Notes: generated by a model from the letters alone, not told the origin. 64,000 nt of DNA from Aerococcus viridans (GCF_002083135.2 NZ_NBTM02000001.1:1860001-1924000); one strand, 5' to 3'. Shown: positions 38,782-48,856, numbered from the stretch's first letter. Numbers and translations are program-made.

Positions 38782-39936
38782 ATGACAACATATCCACTTA
38801 TCGCAACAGCTGCCGCAGGGATTGAAGCCCTAGTCGGCAAAGAATTACGTGACATGGGTTACGAGGTTCAAGTAGAAAATGGCCGTGCCCGCTTTGAAGG
38901 AAGTCTTGATGACGTAGCCCGAACAAATATTAACTTACGGACTGCAGACCGTATCAAAATCGTCATGGGCGATTTCAAAGCTATCACCTTCGACCAATTA
39001 TTTGAATCGACTAAGGCTATCCCTTGGGAAGATATTCTACCAATGGACGCAGAGTTCCCAGTATCAGGTAAATCAGTCAATTCAAAATTGCATTCTGTTC
39101 CTAACGTGCAAAAAATCGTGAAAAAAGCGATTGTTAACCGTCTGAGCGACCACTACCACCGCCGTGGTATGTTACCTGAAACAGGCGCTAAATACCCTAT
39201 TGAAGTGAGCATCCACAAGGACGAAGCCTTGATTACTATTGATACCTCTGGCTCTTCCCTATTTAAACGCGGTTACCGTACTGAAAAAGGTGGCGCACCA
39301 CTTAAAGAAAACATGGCTGCAGCCCTAGTTAAATTAACTAACTGGTTCCCTGACAAGCCATTTTACGATCCAACATGTGGTTCAGGTACCCTACCCATTG
39401 AAGCGGCATTAATCGGGAAAAATATTGCCCCAGGGATTAACCGTGCCTTCATTTCTGAGGAATGGGATATCTTCAATAACCGTGAATATTCAAAAGCCCG
39501 TGAAGAGGCTAAAGCGGCTATCCGTCATGACATTCAATTAGATATCATGGGATCAGATATTGACCACCGGATGATTGAAATCGCAAAAGCCAATGCAGAA
39601 GCAGCTGGTGTCGGCGATCAAATTGAATTCAAACAAATGCAATTATCTGACTTTACAACGAATAAAGAATACGGCGTTATCGTAGCCAACCCGCCATATG
39701 GTGAGCGTTTGAATGACGAAGATTACGTGCATAAGTTATACAGACAAATGGGTGATCTTTACCGTCCAATGAAAACTTGGAGTAAATACATCCTGACCTC
39801 TGACTTAGCCTTTGAAGAATACTACGGTGAGAAAGCTACTAAGAAACGTAAATTATACAATGGGGCTATCCGTACTGACCTATTCCAATACTGGGGCGCG
39901 CGCAAACCACGTCCTAAAAATGTAGACGCGGAATAA
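38782..39936 (+). CDS. rlmL: THUMP-domain rRNA guanine-N2 methyltransferase (RlmL-type)
   Basis: Class I SAM methyltransferase for m2G in 23S rRNA (Bacillus YpsC, E. coli RlmL N-terminal half). 384 residues: a THUMP domain (about 1-160; PLIATAAAGIEALVGKEL), then the methyltransferase with DPTCGSGTLPIEAALIG (motif I) and the target-base motif NPPYGERL. GGAGTACAAT precedes the ATG. It follows rnpB, the usual Firmicutes arrangement. Confidence 0.93.
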   Translation: MTTYPLIATAAAGIEALVGKELRDMGYEVQVENGRARFEGSLDDVARTNINLRTADRIKIVMGDFKAITFDQLFESTKAIPWEDILPMDAEFPVSGKSVNSKLHSVPNVQKIVKKAIVNRLSDHYHRRGMLPETGAKYPIEVSIHKDEALITIDTSGSSLFKRGYRTEKGGAPLKENMAAALVKLTNWFPDKPFYDPTCGSGTLPIEAALIGKNIAPGINRAFISEEWDIFNNREYSKAREEAKAAIRHDIQLDIMGSDIDHRMIEIAKANAEAAGVGDQIEFKQMQLSDFTTNKEYGVIVANPPYGERLNDEDYVHKLYRQMGDLYRPMKTWSKYILTSDLAFEEYYGEKATKKRKLYNGAIRTDLFQYWGARKPRPKNVDAE

Positions 39937-39956
39937 GTTATTTACGATCATAATAA

Positions 39957-40001
39957 ATAAACCAGGTAAACGGATTTATTCGCCTGCTACCTGGTTTTTT
40001 T
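39957..40001 (+). terminator. rlmL terminator
   Basis: AAACCAGGTA (39959-39968) pairs with TACCTGGTTT (39988-39997), followed by TTTTT. Confidence 0.9.
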
Positions 40002-40063
40002 TGTGTCTGTTATTCGAATTTAAAATCAGTTTATGCGATTGACGGTCTGCATTTATCCCTTAA

Positions 40064-40483
40064 TTAGTCCTGCTGGTTGCTTATTCTCTTGGCCTGGTGC
40101 ATGGCTTGGCGGGCTAAATTATCCGCCCCCCTATTGGCCTGGTCCGGCACCCATTTTAAATTAAACATGGGAAAATGGTCTAGTTTATTTAAAATGACCT
40201 TTAACAAACTTTTATAGGGGTCTCGTTTATGGAATCTCTTATTAACGGCATCAAAGACGATCTTGGAGTCAGTTTGACACAAGATCCACTCATTTTTCAG
40301 TCCCTCAGCCTGCAATTTTTCTAACAATAATAGCAAGGCATGGAATTCGGCCTCATGGTTGTCCATTTCTCCACTTAAAGGGTATTTCTCTTGTCGCTGC
40401 TGCCCGTCATGCACAATGACCATACCAACGCCTGCCGGCCCAAATTGCCCGTCCACTGATCCGTCTATGGCTATTTTTAACAT
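40064..40483 (-). CDS. RNase H-like domain protein (RnhA family)
   Basis: 139 residues with the RNase H fold and the acidic catalytic set: Asp7 (IDGS), Glu near 44-46 (NHEAEFHAL), Asp near 68-70 (CQTDSK) and Asp near 122-125 (ANRGADNLA). It resembles the YpeP/ribonuclease HI-like group of Firmicutes, shorter than E. coli RNase HI. Such proteins are predicted to cut RNA in RNA-DNA hybrids. It is last in a two-gene set with the hypothetical gene upstream. Confidence 0.85.
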   Translation of the reverse strand: MLKIAIDGSVDGQFGPAGVGMVIVHDGQQRQEKYPLSGEMDNHEAEFHALLLLLEKLQAEGLKNEWILCQTDSKIVFDAVNKRFHKRDPYKSLLKVILNKLDHFPMFNLKWVPDQANRGADNLARQAMHQAKRISNQQD

Positions 40484-40515
40484 CCAATCACCCTTTAATC
40501 ATCCATTACATCTTC

Positions 40516-41526
40516 TTATTCAAAACTCGCAAAGTTCTGCATATACTCATAAAACCAATATTGGTAAATATCTTGTACGACTTGATTGTCAATCGCCAGT
40601 GGGTCGCCACTTTCCATTAATTGGCCAATGGCTTCTACCATATCTTCTTGGTCAATTTGGTTTAAATCATCGACAAATGGGTACATGACGGTGTATATAT
40701 CATAAATATTCTCCATCAAATAGGCTACGCGATAGGGTTCGTGGATATACACTTCCTCCACATAGGAAACCAAGTCTAAGAAGTGACTATTGGTTTCAAT
40801 CTCAAATAAGTCACTGAGTAAAATGGTCGTCGCCTCATCGTAAATATTGGTTAAGGTAATTTCCTGGTTCTCGTGTGGATGGTGGAAAATATAAAGCAAA
40901 ATATCCGATTGGAAGACAAAATCCCGGTCCCGATTTAAGAGACTTAACAATTTATCGATGGATACCTTGTCGCTCAATTCCAGCAGATGGTTGACCTGCG
41001 CCTTCTCAAGGATAGTCAAGGGTTTATCCCTGGCCACTAACTGGTCGAATAACTTTTGTAGACCTTGTAAAACCTCCACATTACTAGCATCATCATCTGA
41101 AGTCGCCTCAAATTGGGCCAACTTTTCCATCATTTCTGGCACAATGATAATTTGCATAATGGGTGTCATTTGACCGTGTTGAGGGAGGTTCAATTTGACT
41201 TGTCCCTGAATGGCTTTTTGCACAAATTGGTAGAAAGACTTCCAGTCAATTTCTGCCTCGACATCGATTAAATCAGGATTAGCCATTACACCTTCCCCAT
41301 AAAATTCAATCAATAATGAGAAAATATCCACTAAATCATTTTCTAATTCTTCTTCATATAAAACGCCGATGATATAATTTCTAAAATCAACGACACTCTT
41401 TCTTTTCTTACGGGCAATCAGCAATAATTTCAGCGATTCACTCATTTCGCCCGCTTTAATACGCTGAATCGCTTCTTCAATATCTAATTTAAATGATCGT
41501 TCAAAATCATTGTCTTGGTTTCTCAT
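40516..41526 (-). CDS. hypothetical helical protein
   Basis: 336 residues that I do not recognise. The sequence is acidic and predicted almost wholly helical, with Leu-rich amphipathic stretches (LDIEEAIQRIKAGEMSESLK, LLDQLV-type segments) recalling tetratricopeptide-like or scaffold repeats, but no clear repeat period. There is no signal peptide or membrane segment. A GAGG lies before the ATG. It is co-oriented with the RNase H-like gene 32 bases away, so both probably form one transcript. Confidence 0.7.
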   Translation of the reverse strand: MRNQDNDFERSFKLDIEEAIQRIKAGEMSESLKLLLIARKKRKSVVDFRNYIIGVLYEEELENDLVDIFSLLIEFYGEGVMANPDLIDVEAEIDWKSFYQFVQKAIQGQVKLNLPQHGQMTPIMQIIIVPEMMEKLAQFEATSDDDASNVEVLQGLQKLFDQLVARDKPLTILEKAQVNHLLELSDKVSIDKLLSLLNRDRDFVFQSDILLYIFHHPHENQEITLTNIYDEATTILLSDLFEIETNSHFLDLVSYVEEVYIHEPYRVAYLMENIYDIYTVMYPFVDDLNQIDQEDMVEAIGQLMESGDPLAIDNQVVQDIYQYWFYEYMQNFASFE

Positions 41527-41639
41527 TATACATCCTCTTAAATCTTATTTTCTGGTAGAAATGCAGGCTGTAAACGCCCTTCCTTCTATGCTTATATTAT
41601 CACAATATCATATCCATGAATATTTTTATCCAATAATTC

Positions 41640-41672
41640 AAAAAAAGAAGATGCGACCTTAGGTCACACCTT
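41640..41672 (-). terminator. fatty-acid operon terminator
   Basis: On the minus strand AAGGTGTGACC pairs with GGTCGCATCTT (G-U pairs included) around TAA and a T-run follows. It closes the ten-gene fab/acc transcript. Confidence 0.85.
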
Positions 41673-41709
41673 CCTTTAAAAGTGGTTATTTATTCAAAAT
41701 GTCAGTTGA

Positions 41710-42552
41710 CTAGAATTGATTAAAGCGTGCTTCTTTGGCAGCAATTAAATCTGCTTTTGACATGGCCAATTGCTGGTCAATTTCTTTCAAGACCATTTCT
41801 TTAATCAATTGGGCCTGAACATCGTGGTCTAAGACCTTTTTCCCGTAATGCTCTGGGATAATTTGATCAATAACCTTAAAATCTAGCAAGTCAGGCGCCG
41901 TGAATTTCATATATTCAGCAGCTTCTGGTACACGACTCGGGTCTTTCCATAAAATTGTTGCAAATCCTTCTGGCGATAAGACTGAATACATGGCATTCTC
42001 CATCATCCACACCTTATTTGAAACAGCTAGAGCTAACGCGCCACCAGACCCACCTTCACCCATTAAAATCGTGATAGTTGGTACAGTTAGACCAGCCATT
42101 GTTTGCATAGATTCAGCAATCGCTTGTCCAATCCCCCGGTCTTCTGCTTCAACGTCACAGAAGGCGCCGGAGGTATTAACAATGGTAATCACTGGACGGT
42201 TGAATTTTTCAGCTTGTTCAAACAAACGAATGGCTTTACGGTAACCCTCAGCATGAGGCGACCCAAAGTTACGCTTGATATTTTCTTGGACCGAGTGGCC
42301 TTTTTCAGTTCCAACAATTGTAACTGCGCGGCCATTAATTTGTCCGACACCACCAACAATCGCGCCGTCATCACCATAACGACGGTCACCATGCATCTCA
42401 TAAAAGACGTCACAGATTTTCTTAGCCAATTCAGACGTGGTTAATCGGTTGATATCACGTGAAGCTGTTACCACTTCTGCAGGGATTTTTTGCGTAATTT
42501 TCGCATCAGGTTGCTCAACGGTTTTTAATAATTGTTTCATACTAACGCTCAA
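41710..42552 (-). CDS. accA: acetyl-CoA carboxylase carboxyltransferase alpha subunit
   Basis: Forms the carboxyltransferase with AccD, moving CO2 from biotin to acetyl-CoA. EMHGDRRYGDDGAIVGG, GEGGSGGALALAV and SPEGFATILWKD are typical. The start is uncertain: an AGGAGG at proper spacing serves a TTG at 42552, overlapping the accD stop, whereas the first in-frame ATG at 42540 lies about 20 bases from it. Last gene of the operon, translationally coupled to accD. Confidence 0.93.
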   Translation of the reverse strand: MSVSMKQLLKTVEQPDAKITQKIPAEVVTASRDINRLTTSELAKKICDVFYEMHGDRRYGDDGAIVGGVGQINGRAVTIVGTEKGHSVQENIKRNFGSPHAEGYRKAIRLFEQAEKFNRPVITIVNTSGAFCDVEAEDRGIGQAIAESMQTMAGLTVPTITILMGEGGSGGALALAVSNKVWMMENAMYSVLSPEGFATILWKDPSRVPEAAEYMKFTAPDLLDFKVIDQIIPEHYGKKVLDHDVQAQLIKEMVLKEIDQQLAMSKADLIAAKEARFNQF

Positions 42553-43441
42553 ATCGAGCACCTCCTTTAGCGACACCGTGCATTTGTAATAGCTCAGCAA
42601 TTACGATTTTTTGGCGCCAACGTTCAACAATCATATCGATAAAACCGTGTTGCAGTTGGTGTTCTGCCGTTTGGAAACCTTCAGGCAATTGTTGTCTAAT
42701 CGTCTGTTCAATTACCCGTTTACCAGCGAAACCGATTAAGGCCCCTGGTTCAGCAATGGTAATATCCCCTTCCATAGCAAATGATGCCGTTACACCACCA
42801 GTCGTTGGGTCAGTTAAGACGGGAATATATAATAAACCAGCTTTAGAATGATTTTGAACAGCAATGGAAATCTTAGCCATTTGCATTAAAGACAGTGTGC
42901 CTTCTTGCATCCGGGCACCACCAGAAGCGGTAAATAGGACGACTGGTAACTGGTGTTCAGTTGCATAGTTGAACAAGTTTTTAATTTTTTCACCTAAACC
43001 AGTCCCCATAGACCCCATCATGAAAAATGAGTCCATCACACCAATAGCAGTTCGGTAGCCGAAGATTTCACCCACCCCAGTTACGACAGCTTCGTCTAAA
43101 CCAGTTGTAGCGCGCGCTTTTTCTTTCTTTTCCAGATACTTTGGAAAAGAAAGAGGATCTTCATTGCGGTTATCCTTTAGTTGGAACATTTCAACAAAAG
43201 TCCCTTTGTCCACCACGTTTGCTAATCGCTCACTAGATGAAATTCTAAAGTGGTATTGGCAATGTGGACAGATTTTTTCAGCACCCAAGTCGTCGGTTAG
43301 AATCGTTTGGTGACATTGCGGACACTTTTGCCACATGCCATCTGGCACGAAGGCTTGGTTATTTGGATCTGTAGGAAAGCTCGATTTTGCTTGATCTTCC
43401 TCTGGCATAGGAATATATGCTTTTCTGCGTTTTAATGCCAT
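42542..43441 (-). CDS. accD: acetyl-CoA carboxylase carboxyltransferase beta subunit
   Basis: Partner of AccA. The N-terminal zinc finger has CPQCHQT and CPHCQYHF (about 39-61), and the crotonase-like fold has TASGGARMQEGTLSLMQMAK and DPTTGGVTASFAM. The 299 residues match. It lies between accC and accA in the operon. Confidence 0.96.
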   Translation of the reverse strand: MALKRRKAYIPMPEEDQAKSSFPTDPNNQAFVPDGMWQKCPQCHQTILTDDLGAEKICPHCQYHFRISSSERLANVVDKGTFVEMFQLKDNRNEDPLSFPKYLEKKEKARATTGLDEAVVTGVGEIFGYRTAIGVMDSFFMMGSMGTGLGEKIKNLFNYATEHQLPVVLFTASGGARMQEGTLSLMQMAKISIAVQNHSKAGLLYIPVLTDPTTGGVTASFAMEGDITIAEPGALIGFAGKRVIEQTIRQQLPEGFQTAEHQLQHGFIDMIVERWRQKIVIAELLQMHGVAKGGARFER

Positions 43442-43468
43442 AATTCATCTACTTTCTTTCGTACTAAT

Positions 43469-44839
43469 TTATGCTTGATGACTCCTCGCCCATTCAGGTA
43501 AGAATTTAGCTTCCAGGTAATCATTGGTATAGTTCCCTTTTCCAAAGGCCTCATCAAATAGTAGGTCGTATTGGAATTGTTGATTTGTCGCCACACCCTT
43601 AATAGTCATTTCTGAAACCGCACGTAGCATACGGTTGATGGCTTGTGGACGATTGTCACCATGCGTAATCAGTTTCGCTACCATAGAATCATAGTAAGGT
43701 GGCAACTTGTACCCAGCATAAATGCCAGAATCCACACGAATGCCTAAACCGCCCGCTGGAAAATGCGCAAAGTCAAACGTACCTGAAGATGGCATAAAGT
43801 TTTTTTCTGGCATTTCTGCATTGATCCGGCACTCTAAGGCATGACCAGTAAAGGTAATATCTTTTTGTTCGTAGGCTAAAGGTAAGCCAGAAGCAATCCG
43901 TAGCTGTTGAGCTACAATATCAACACCCGTAACCATCTCCGTAATTGGATGTTCAACTTGAATACGCGTATTCATTTCCATGAAATAGTAATTTTGGTCT
44001 GCATCCACTAAAAACTCAATGGTACCAGCAGATTCATAATTTAATTGCTCAGCCGCTCGAACCGCTGCTTGAGTCACTTGGGCCCGCGTCTTTTCAGTAA
44101 TAAAGGGACTTGGCGTCTCTTCAATCACCTTTTGATGGTTCCGTTGCATTGAACACTCACGTTCACCTAAATGGATGACGTTGCCGAATTTATCCCCTAA
44201 GATTTGAACCTCGATATGGTGGGCTGGGAAAATAACTTTCTCCATGTATAAACGGTCATCACCAAAAGCATTTTTTGCTTCACGTGATGCCTCATAGTAA
44301 GCATCTACAAAATGGCTTTCTTCATGTACCATCCGCATTCCTTTACCCCCACCTCCAGAAGTAGCTTTCAGTAAGACTGGGTAGCCAACTTCTTTGGCAA
44401 TCTCAATTCCATCTTCAGGACTTTCCAAGATACCGTCAGAACCAGGTACAGTTTGCACTTTGGCTGCATTCATGGTATCTCTAGCATTTTGCTTGTCACC
44501 CATCAAGTCAATCACTTCTGGGCTTGGCCCGATAAACTCAATATTCATTTCTGCGCATAATTTAGCAAATTTGCTGTTTTCTGCTAGGAAACCAAAACCT
44601 GGGTGGATAGCTTGCACGTTCGTGACCACAGCTGCCGAAAGAATGGCTTGCATATTCAAATAAGAATCGACTGATTTTGGCCCTCCGATGCAGACTGCTT
44701 CGTCAGCCAATTTCACATGTAGGGCATCCTTATCAGCGGTTGAATACACAGCCACTGTTTCGATTCCCAATTCAATACATGTACGAATAATGCGGACGGC
44801 AATTTCGCCCCTATTCGCTATTAATACTTTATTAATCAT
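43469..44839 (-). CDS. accC: biotin carboxylase
   Basis: ATP-dependent carboxylation of the biotin on AccB. IANRGEIAVRIIRT opens the protein; GSGGGGKGMR-type ATP loop (ATSGGGGKGMRMV), EMNTRIQVEHPITE and the carboxylation site are present. ATG at 44839 after GAGG; the TTG one codon upstream is an alternative. 456 residues, normal for AccC. Confidence 0.97.
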   Translation of the reverse strand: MINKVLIANRGEIAVRIIRTCIELGIETVAVYSTADKDALHVKLADEAVCIGGPKSVDSYLNMQAILSAAVVTNVQAIHPGFGFLAENSKFAKLCAEMNIEFIGPSPEVIDLMGDKQNARDTMNAAKVQTVPGSDGILESPEDGIEIAKEVGYPVLLKATSGGGGKGMRMVHEESHFVDAYYEASREAKNAFGDDRLYMEKVIFPAHHIEVQILGDKFGNVIHLGERECSMQRNHQKVIEETPSPFITEKTRAQVTQAAVRAAEQLNYESAGTIEFLVDADQNYYFMEMNTRIQVEHPITEMVTGVDIVAQQLRIASGLPLAYEQKDITFTGHALECRINAEMPEKNFMPSSGTFDFAHFPAGGLGIRVDSGIYAGYKLPPYYDSMVAKLITHGDNRPQAINRMLRAVSEMTIKGVATNQQFQYDLLFDEAFGKGNYTNDYLEAKFLPEWARSHQA

Positions 44840-44891
44840 CAAATACCTCTTATTCTATGCCGTTTGCCCTATTTCAGGTTGGACCAGCAAA

Positions 44892-45365
44892 CTAGTCGAC
44901 TTTATCTACGTTAGAAATGATAAAGGTCATTTCTGCTTCTGAACAAACCTCGCCGTATTCATTACGGATAGTTCCTTTACCGATACCCATACGTTTCTTC
45001 AATTTCACAATTTCAACTGTGATTTCAAGTACGTCACCAGGTACAACGTTTTTACGGAATTTCACGTTGTTTAAACCAGCTAAATAAGCGATTTTATTTT
45101 TAAAGTCTGGTTGAGATAATAATGGAATTGAGCCCACTTGTGCCATTGTTTCTACTTGTAAAACACCAGGCATTACAGGGTTTCCTGGGAAGTGACCAAC
45201 AAAGAATTCTTCGTTGATCGTCACGTTTTTACGGGCAACAACTTTTTCACCTGGGATAATTTCATCCACTCGGTCCACAAATGAGATTGGGAAACGGTTA
45301 GGGATGATTTCTTGTACCTGCATAGCTGTTAGAACAGGTTCTTTACGTTCTGCATATTCAGTCAT
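44892..45365 (-). CDS. fabZ: 3-hydroxyacyl-ACP dehydratase FabZ
   Basis: Dehydrates beta-hydroxyacyl-ACP in each elongation cycle. The hot-dog fold carries the catalytic His in NEEFFVGHFPGNPVMPGVLQVE, followed by the usual Glu. 157 residues; AAAGGAG precedes the ATG. No second FabZ/FabN or FabM homologue is visible in the operon, so the source of unsaturated fatty acids is outside the window. Confidence 0.95.
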   Translation of the reverse strand: MTEYAERKEPVLTAMQVQEIIPNRFPISFVDRVDEIIPGEKVVARKNVTINEEFFVGHFPGNPVMPGVLQVETMAQVGSIPLLSQPDFKNKIAYLAGLNNVKFRKNVVPGDVLEITVEIVKLKKRMGIGKGTIRNEYGEVCSEAEMTFIISNVDKVD

Positions 45366-45388
45366 TTTTTAATACTCCTTTAGAATAA

Positions 45389-45898
45389 TTATTCGCTAAT
45401 TTCAAATAATGGTTGGCCGAATTCAACAACTTGGCCGTCTTCAACTAAGACGTTCACGACTGTTCCAGAAATATCAGCTGGAATTTCGTTCATCACTTTC
45501 ATCGCTTCAACGATACAAACAGTTTCACCAGCTTCAACGCTGTCGCCTACTTTCTTGAAGGCTGGGTGATCAGGGTTCTTAGCTAGATAAACAACACCAA
45601 CTAAAGGACTGTCAATCGTTTTGCCAGCTGACATAGTAGGTGCACTAGGTGTTGCTTTTTCTGTGGCAGGCGCTGTGGTTTCTTGACTAGTCGTCTCTTT
45701 GGCTGCTGTAGTTGATGTAGCTTCTGCGTTTGTGATAGCATGTTGATTAGTGCTTGTGTTTACAGTGTTTTCAGTTTGTGTTTGACGTTCTTTAATTTTT
45801 GAAATGTATAAAGAATCCGCTTGTGTTTGGAATGAAAACTCTTGAATTGTAGACGAATCAATCTGGCTGATTAAATCTTTAATTTCTTCGTGTTTCAA
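45389..45898 (-). CDS. accB: biotin carboxyl carrier protein AccB
   Basis: Carries the biotin for acetyl-CoA carboxylase. The C-terminal biotinyl domain has VEAMKVMNEI with the biotinylated Lys in MKV; the middle is a long linker rich in Thr, Ala and Glu. The 169 residues are normal. Translation begins at a TTG that nearly touches the fabF stop. Confidence 0.96.
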   Translation of the reverse strand: MKHEEIKDLISQIDSSTIQEFSFQTQADSLYISKIKERQTQTENTVNTSTNQHAITNAEATSTTAAKETTSQETTAPATEKATPSAPTMSAGKTIDSPLVGVVYLAKNPDHPAFKKVGDSVEAGETVCIVEAMKVMNEIPADISGTVVNVLVEDGQVVEFGQPLFEISE

Positions 45899-45901
45899 GC
45901 C

Positions 45902-47143
45902 TTATTCACCAACCTTTTTAAAGGCAATAACTGTGTTGTGTCCACCAAAACCTAAAGTGTTGCTGACAACAACGTTCACTTCTTGCTCGCGTCCAACATT
46001 CGGTACGATATCTAAATCACATAATGGATCTGGATTCTTGTAGCCTAATGTAGCTGGAATAAATGAATCTTTGATAGCCATGATACTTGCAATGGCTTCA
46101 ACAGCACCAGCAGCACCTAGTAAGTGACCAACTGATGATTTTGTAGAAGAAACTGGAATTTTATAAGCCAATTCTTCACCAAATGCACGTTTAATCGCAA
46201 CTGTTTCAGAAGAATCATTTGCTGGGGTACTTGTACCGTGAGCATTTATGTAAGAAACTTCTTCTTTAGCGATGTTACCTTCTTCTAAAGCGTTTAACAT
46301 CGCTTTCGCTGCACCAGAACCATCTTCAGATGGCGCAGTTAAGTGGTAAGCGTCTGAAGTAGAACCGTAACCACCGATTTCAGCATAGATGTTTGCGCCA
46401 CGAGCTTGCGCTGATTCTAAGGATTCTAATACCAAGATACCAGCACCTTCACCCATCACAAAACCATTACGGTCCTTATCGAATGGGATTGAAGCGCGGT
46501 TTGGATCAGTTGAATCACTTGTCGCTGTTAGGTTGTCGAAACCACCTAAACCGATTTCGTTAATCGCACCCTCAGCACCACCAGCAATCATGACATCTGC
46601 ATAACCGTGTTTAATATAACGGAAAGCTTCACCAATAGCATTGTTAGCAGAAGCACAAGCTGTAACCATAGTTAAAGCTGGCCCTTTTAAGCCAAAGTGC
46701 ATAGAGATATTGGCAGCACCCATATTTGAAATAGAAACAGGCACGAATAAAGGATTCACTCGTTTGATTCCTTTATCTTGCATTTTTAACACACCTTTTT
46801 CGATTTCTTGAATACCACCGATACCAGTACCTAAGTAAACTCCGATACGGTCAACGTTAGCATTTTCAACGTCTAGATTCGCGTCCGCAACAGCTTCGAT
46901 GGCTGCAGCTACTGCGTATTGACTGTATAAGTCCATACGTTTTGCTTCTTTACGGTCCATGAAATCTTTTGGATTGAAGTCTTTTACTTCAGCCACTAAT
47001 TTCGCATTTAGATCTTTGGCATCAAATTTTGTGATCGGCCCGAAACCGTGCTCGCCGGCTTTTAAATTGGTCCAAAATGTTTTTGCGTCATTTCCGATAG
47101 GTGTAATAGCACCCATACCTGTTACGACTACTCTGTTTGTCAT
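45902..47143 (-). CDS. fabF: 3-oxoacyl-ACP synthase II FabF
   Basis: Elongating condensing enzyme. The catalytic Cys lies in TACASANNAIG, with the two His residues in INAHGTSTPAND and SVGHLLGAAGAVEA. 413 residues, full length. GGAGGCAATAAAT precedes the ATG. FabH, the initiating condensing enzyme, is not in this operon. Confidence 0.97.
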   Translation of the reverse strand: MTNRVVVTGMGAITPIGNDAKTFWTNLKAGEHGFGPITKFDAKDLNAKLVAEVKDFNPKDFMDRKEAKRMDLYSQYAVAAAIEAVADANLDVENANVDRIGVYLGTGIGGIQEIEKGVLKMQDKGIKRVNPLFVPVSISNMGAANISMHFGLKGPALTMVTACASANNAIGEAFRYIKHGYADVMIAGGAEGAINEIGLGGFDNLTATSDSTDPNRASIPFDKDRNGFVMGEGAGILVLESLESAQARGANIYAEIGGYGSTSDAYHLTAPSEDGSGAAKAMLNALEEGNIAKEEVSYINAHGTSTPANDSSETVAIKRAFGEELAYKIPVSSTKSSVGHLLGAAGAVEAIASIMAIKDSFIPATLGYKNPDPLCDLDIVPNVGREQEVNVVVSNTLGFGGHNTVIAFKKVGE

Positions 47144-47155
47144 ATTTATTGCCTC

Positions 47156-47902
47156 CTAATTCATATACAAGCCACCGTTGACATCAAGCGTTGTACCTGT
47201 GATATAGCTTTGGTTAGCTAAGAAGTACACGGCTTCAGCGATATCCGATGGTTGTCCAAGTTTCTGTAAAGGAATATTTTCCAGCATAGCCGTTTTGGCT
47301 TTTTCTGGAATTTCATCTGTCATTTCTGTTTCAATGTAGCCTGGTGCAATGGCATTAACTGTGACACCACGCATACCTAATTCACGTGCTGCAGCCTTCG
47401 TTAAACCAAGAATCCCAGCTTTTGAAGCTGCATAGTTAGCTTGACCAACGTTACCCATTTGACCAATCACTGATGCAATATTAATAATGGCACCTTGACG
47501 TTGCTTCATCATTAGTTTGCTAGCTGCTTGAATGAAATTGAATGTCCCTTTTAAGTTAATATCGATCACTGCATCGAAATCTGCTTCTTTCATACGCATT
47601 AGTAGCGTGTCGCGGGTAATACCAGCATTATTCACTAATACATCGATGGTTTGGAAATTTGCTTTGATGAAAGTCATGATTTCTTTGGCAAAATCGGTAT
47701 CCGTTACGTCACCCTTGAAATCCTTCACCACAACATTTTTGCTTTCTAAAGCCTGGATATGGTTTTCAGTAGAACCAGAGCGGGAAACAATGACAATATT
47801 GTATCCTTGGTCTGCAAACTTGTGAGCGATGCTTGCACCAATACCACGGCTACCGCCTGTGACAAGGGCTGTTTTCTTTAATTCTTGTGTATTCTCAGTC
47901 AT
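47156..47902 (-). CDS. fabG: 3-oxoacyl-ACP reductase FabG
   Basis: NADPH-dependent reduction of beta-ketoacyl-ACP. Classical SDR with TGGSRGIG near 15-22, NNAGITRD, Ser in NIASVIG and the YAASKAG active site; C-terminal TLDVNGGLYM. 248 residues. The gene is nearly contiguous with fabD upstream and fabF downstream. Confidence 0.96.
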   Translation of the reverse strand: MTENTQELKKTALVTGGSRGIGASIAHKFADQGYNIVIVSRSGSTENHIQALESKNVVVKDFKGDVTDTDFAKEIMTFIKANFQTIDVLVNNAGITRDTLLMRMKEADFDAVIDINLKGTFNFIQAASKLMMKQRQGAIINIASVIGQMGNVGQANYAASKAGILGLTKAAARELGMRGVTVNAIAPGYIETEMTDEIPEKAKTAMLENIPLQKLGQPSDIAEAVYFLANQSYITGTTLDVNGGLYMN

Positions 47903-47905
47903 AGC

Positions 47906-48838
47906 TTATCCTTTCAATCCTGCGATAGTTGCCTGCAGGGTTTCTTCGTCTTCAACTCGGTAAATCTTAATCTCTTTATTGATTTGTTTCATAAATGAAG
48001 ACAAGGTTTTACCAGGGCCAATTTCAATGACCGTATCTACCCCTTGTTCAATTAAGTATTCAATTGAATCTGACCATTTAACTGGCTTCATCACTTGTTG
48101 GATTAACAAGTCTTTTACTTGTCCATCCTGGTGCGCTGTAGCTGTTGTATTTGAAATAACCGGTACTCTTTGTGGCTTAAAATCAAATTTGTCTAAATAA
48201 TCAACTAATTGGTCACTTGCTTGTGATAATAAGGCCGTGTGGAAAGGACCAGAAACGTTTAATTCCACCATTTTCTTCACGCCTGCTTGAGTCAACTTAG
48301 CGACTGCAGTATCTACTGCCGAAGCGTCACCACCGATTACGATTTGCTTTGGTGTATTATAGTTTGCTGGTGCAACGTATTGACCAGAAGCTTCGCACAC
48401 TTGCTCGCAGATATCTTCTATTAAAGCGCGTTCAGCTTTCATCACGGCTACCATTTTGCCGGCACCTATAGGCGCAGCAGCTTGCATAAAACGACCACGA
48501 TGGCTCACTAAATCAACCGCATCTTCAAAGGACAATACGCCCGCTTCAACAAGGGCTGTGTACTCGCCTAGGCTTAATCCAGCTAGGTAGTCGGCTGTAA
48601 TGCCTGCCTCCCTTAATAGAGCTGTAAAGGCTGTTGATACGGTTAAAATAGCGGGTTGTGTGTATTCTGTTTGATTTAATTGTGTATCTTCTTGAAAGCA
48701 TAGGTCTTTCATTGAATAGCCTAGAACTTCTGAGGCTTTGTCAAAGTAAGTTGCAATCTCAGGATGATGGTTGAGTAAGTCTTGCCCCATCCCTGTATAC
48801 TGTGCGCCTTGACCAGCGTATAAAAAAGCTATTGCCAT
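47906..48838 (-). CDS. fabD: malonyl-CoA:ACP transacylase FabD
   Basis: Loads malonyl groups onto ACP. The nucleophile Ser is in AGLSLGEYTAL, the conserved Arg in SHRGRFMQ and the catalytic His in SGPFHTALL. 310 residues. AAGAGGAGACGAAC precedes the ATG. A hairpin at 48857-48890 separates it from fabK. Confidence 0.96.
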   Translation of the reverse strand: MAIAFLYAGQGAQYTGMGQDLLNHHPEIATYFDKASEVLGYSMKDLCFQEDTQLNQTEYTQPAILTVSTAFTALLREAGITADYLAGLSLGEYTALVEAGVLSFEDAVDLVSHRGRFMQAAAPIGAGKMVAVMKAERALIEDICEQVCEASGQYVAPANYNTPKQIVIGGDASAVDTAVAKLTQAGVKKMVELNVSGPFHTALLSQASDQLVDYLDKFDFKPQRVPVISNTTATAHQDGQVKDLLIQQVMKPVKWSDSIEYLIEQGVDTVIEIGPGKTLSSFMKQINKEIKIYRVEDEETLQATIAGLKG

Positions 48839-48856
48839 GTTCGTCTCCTCTTAATA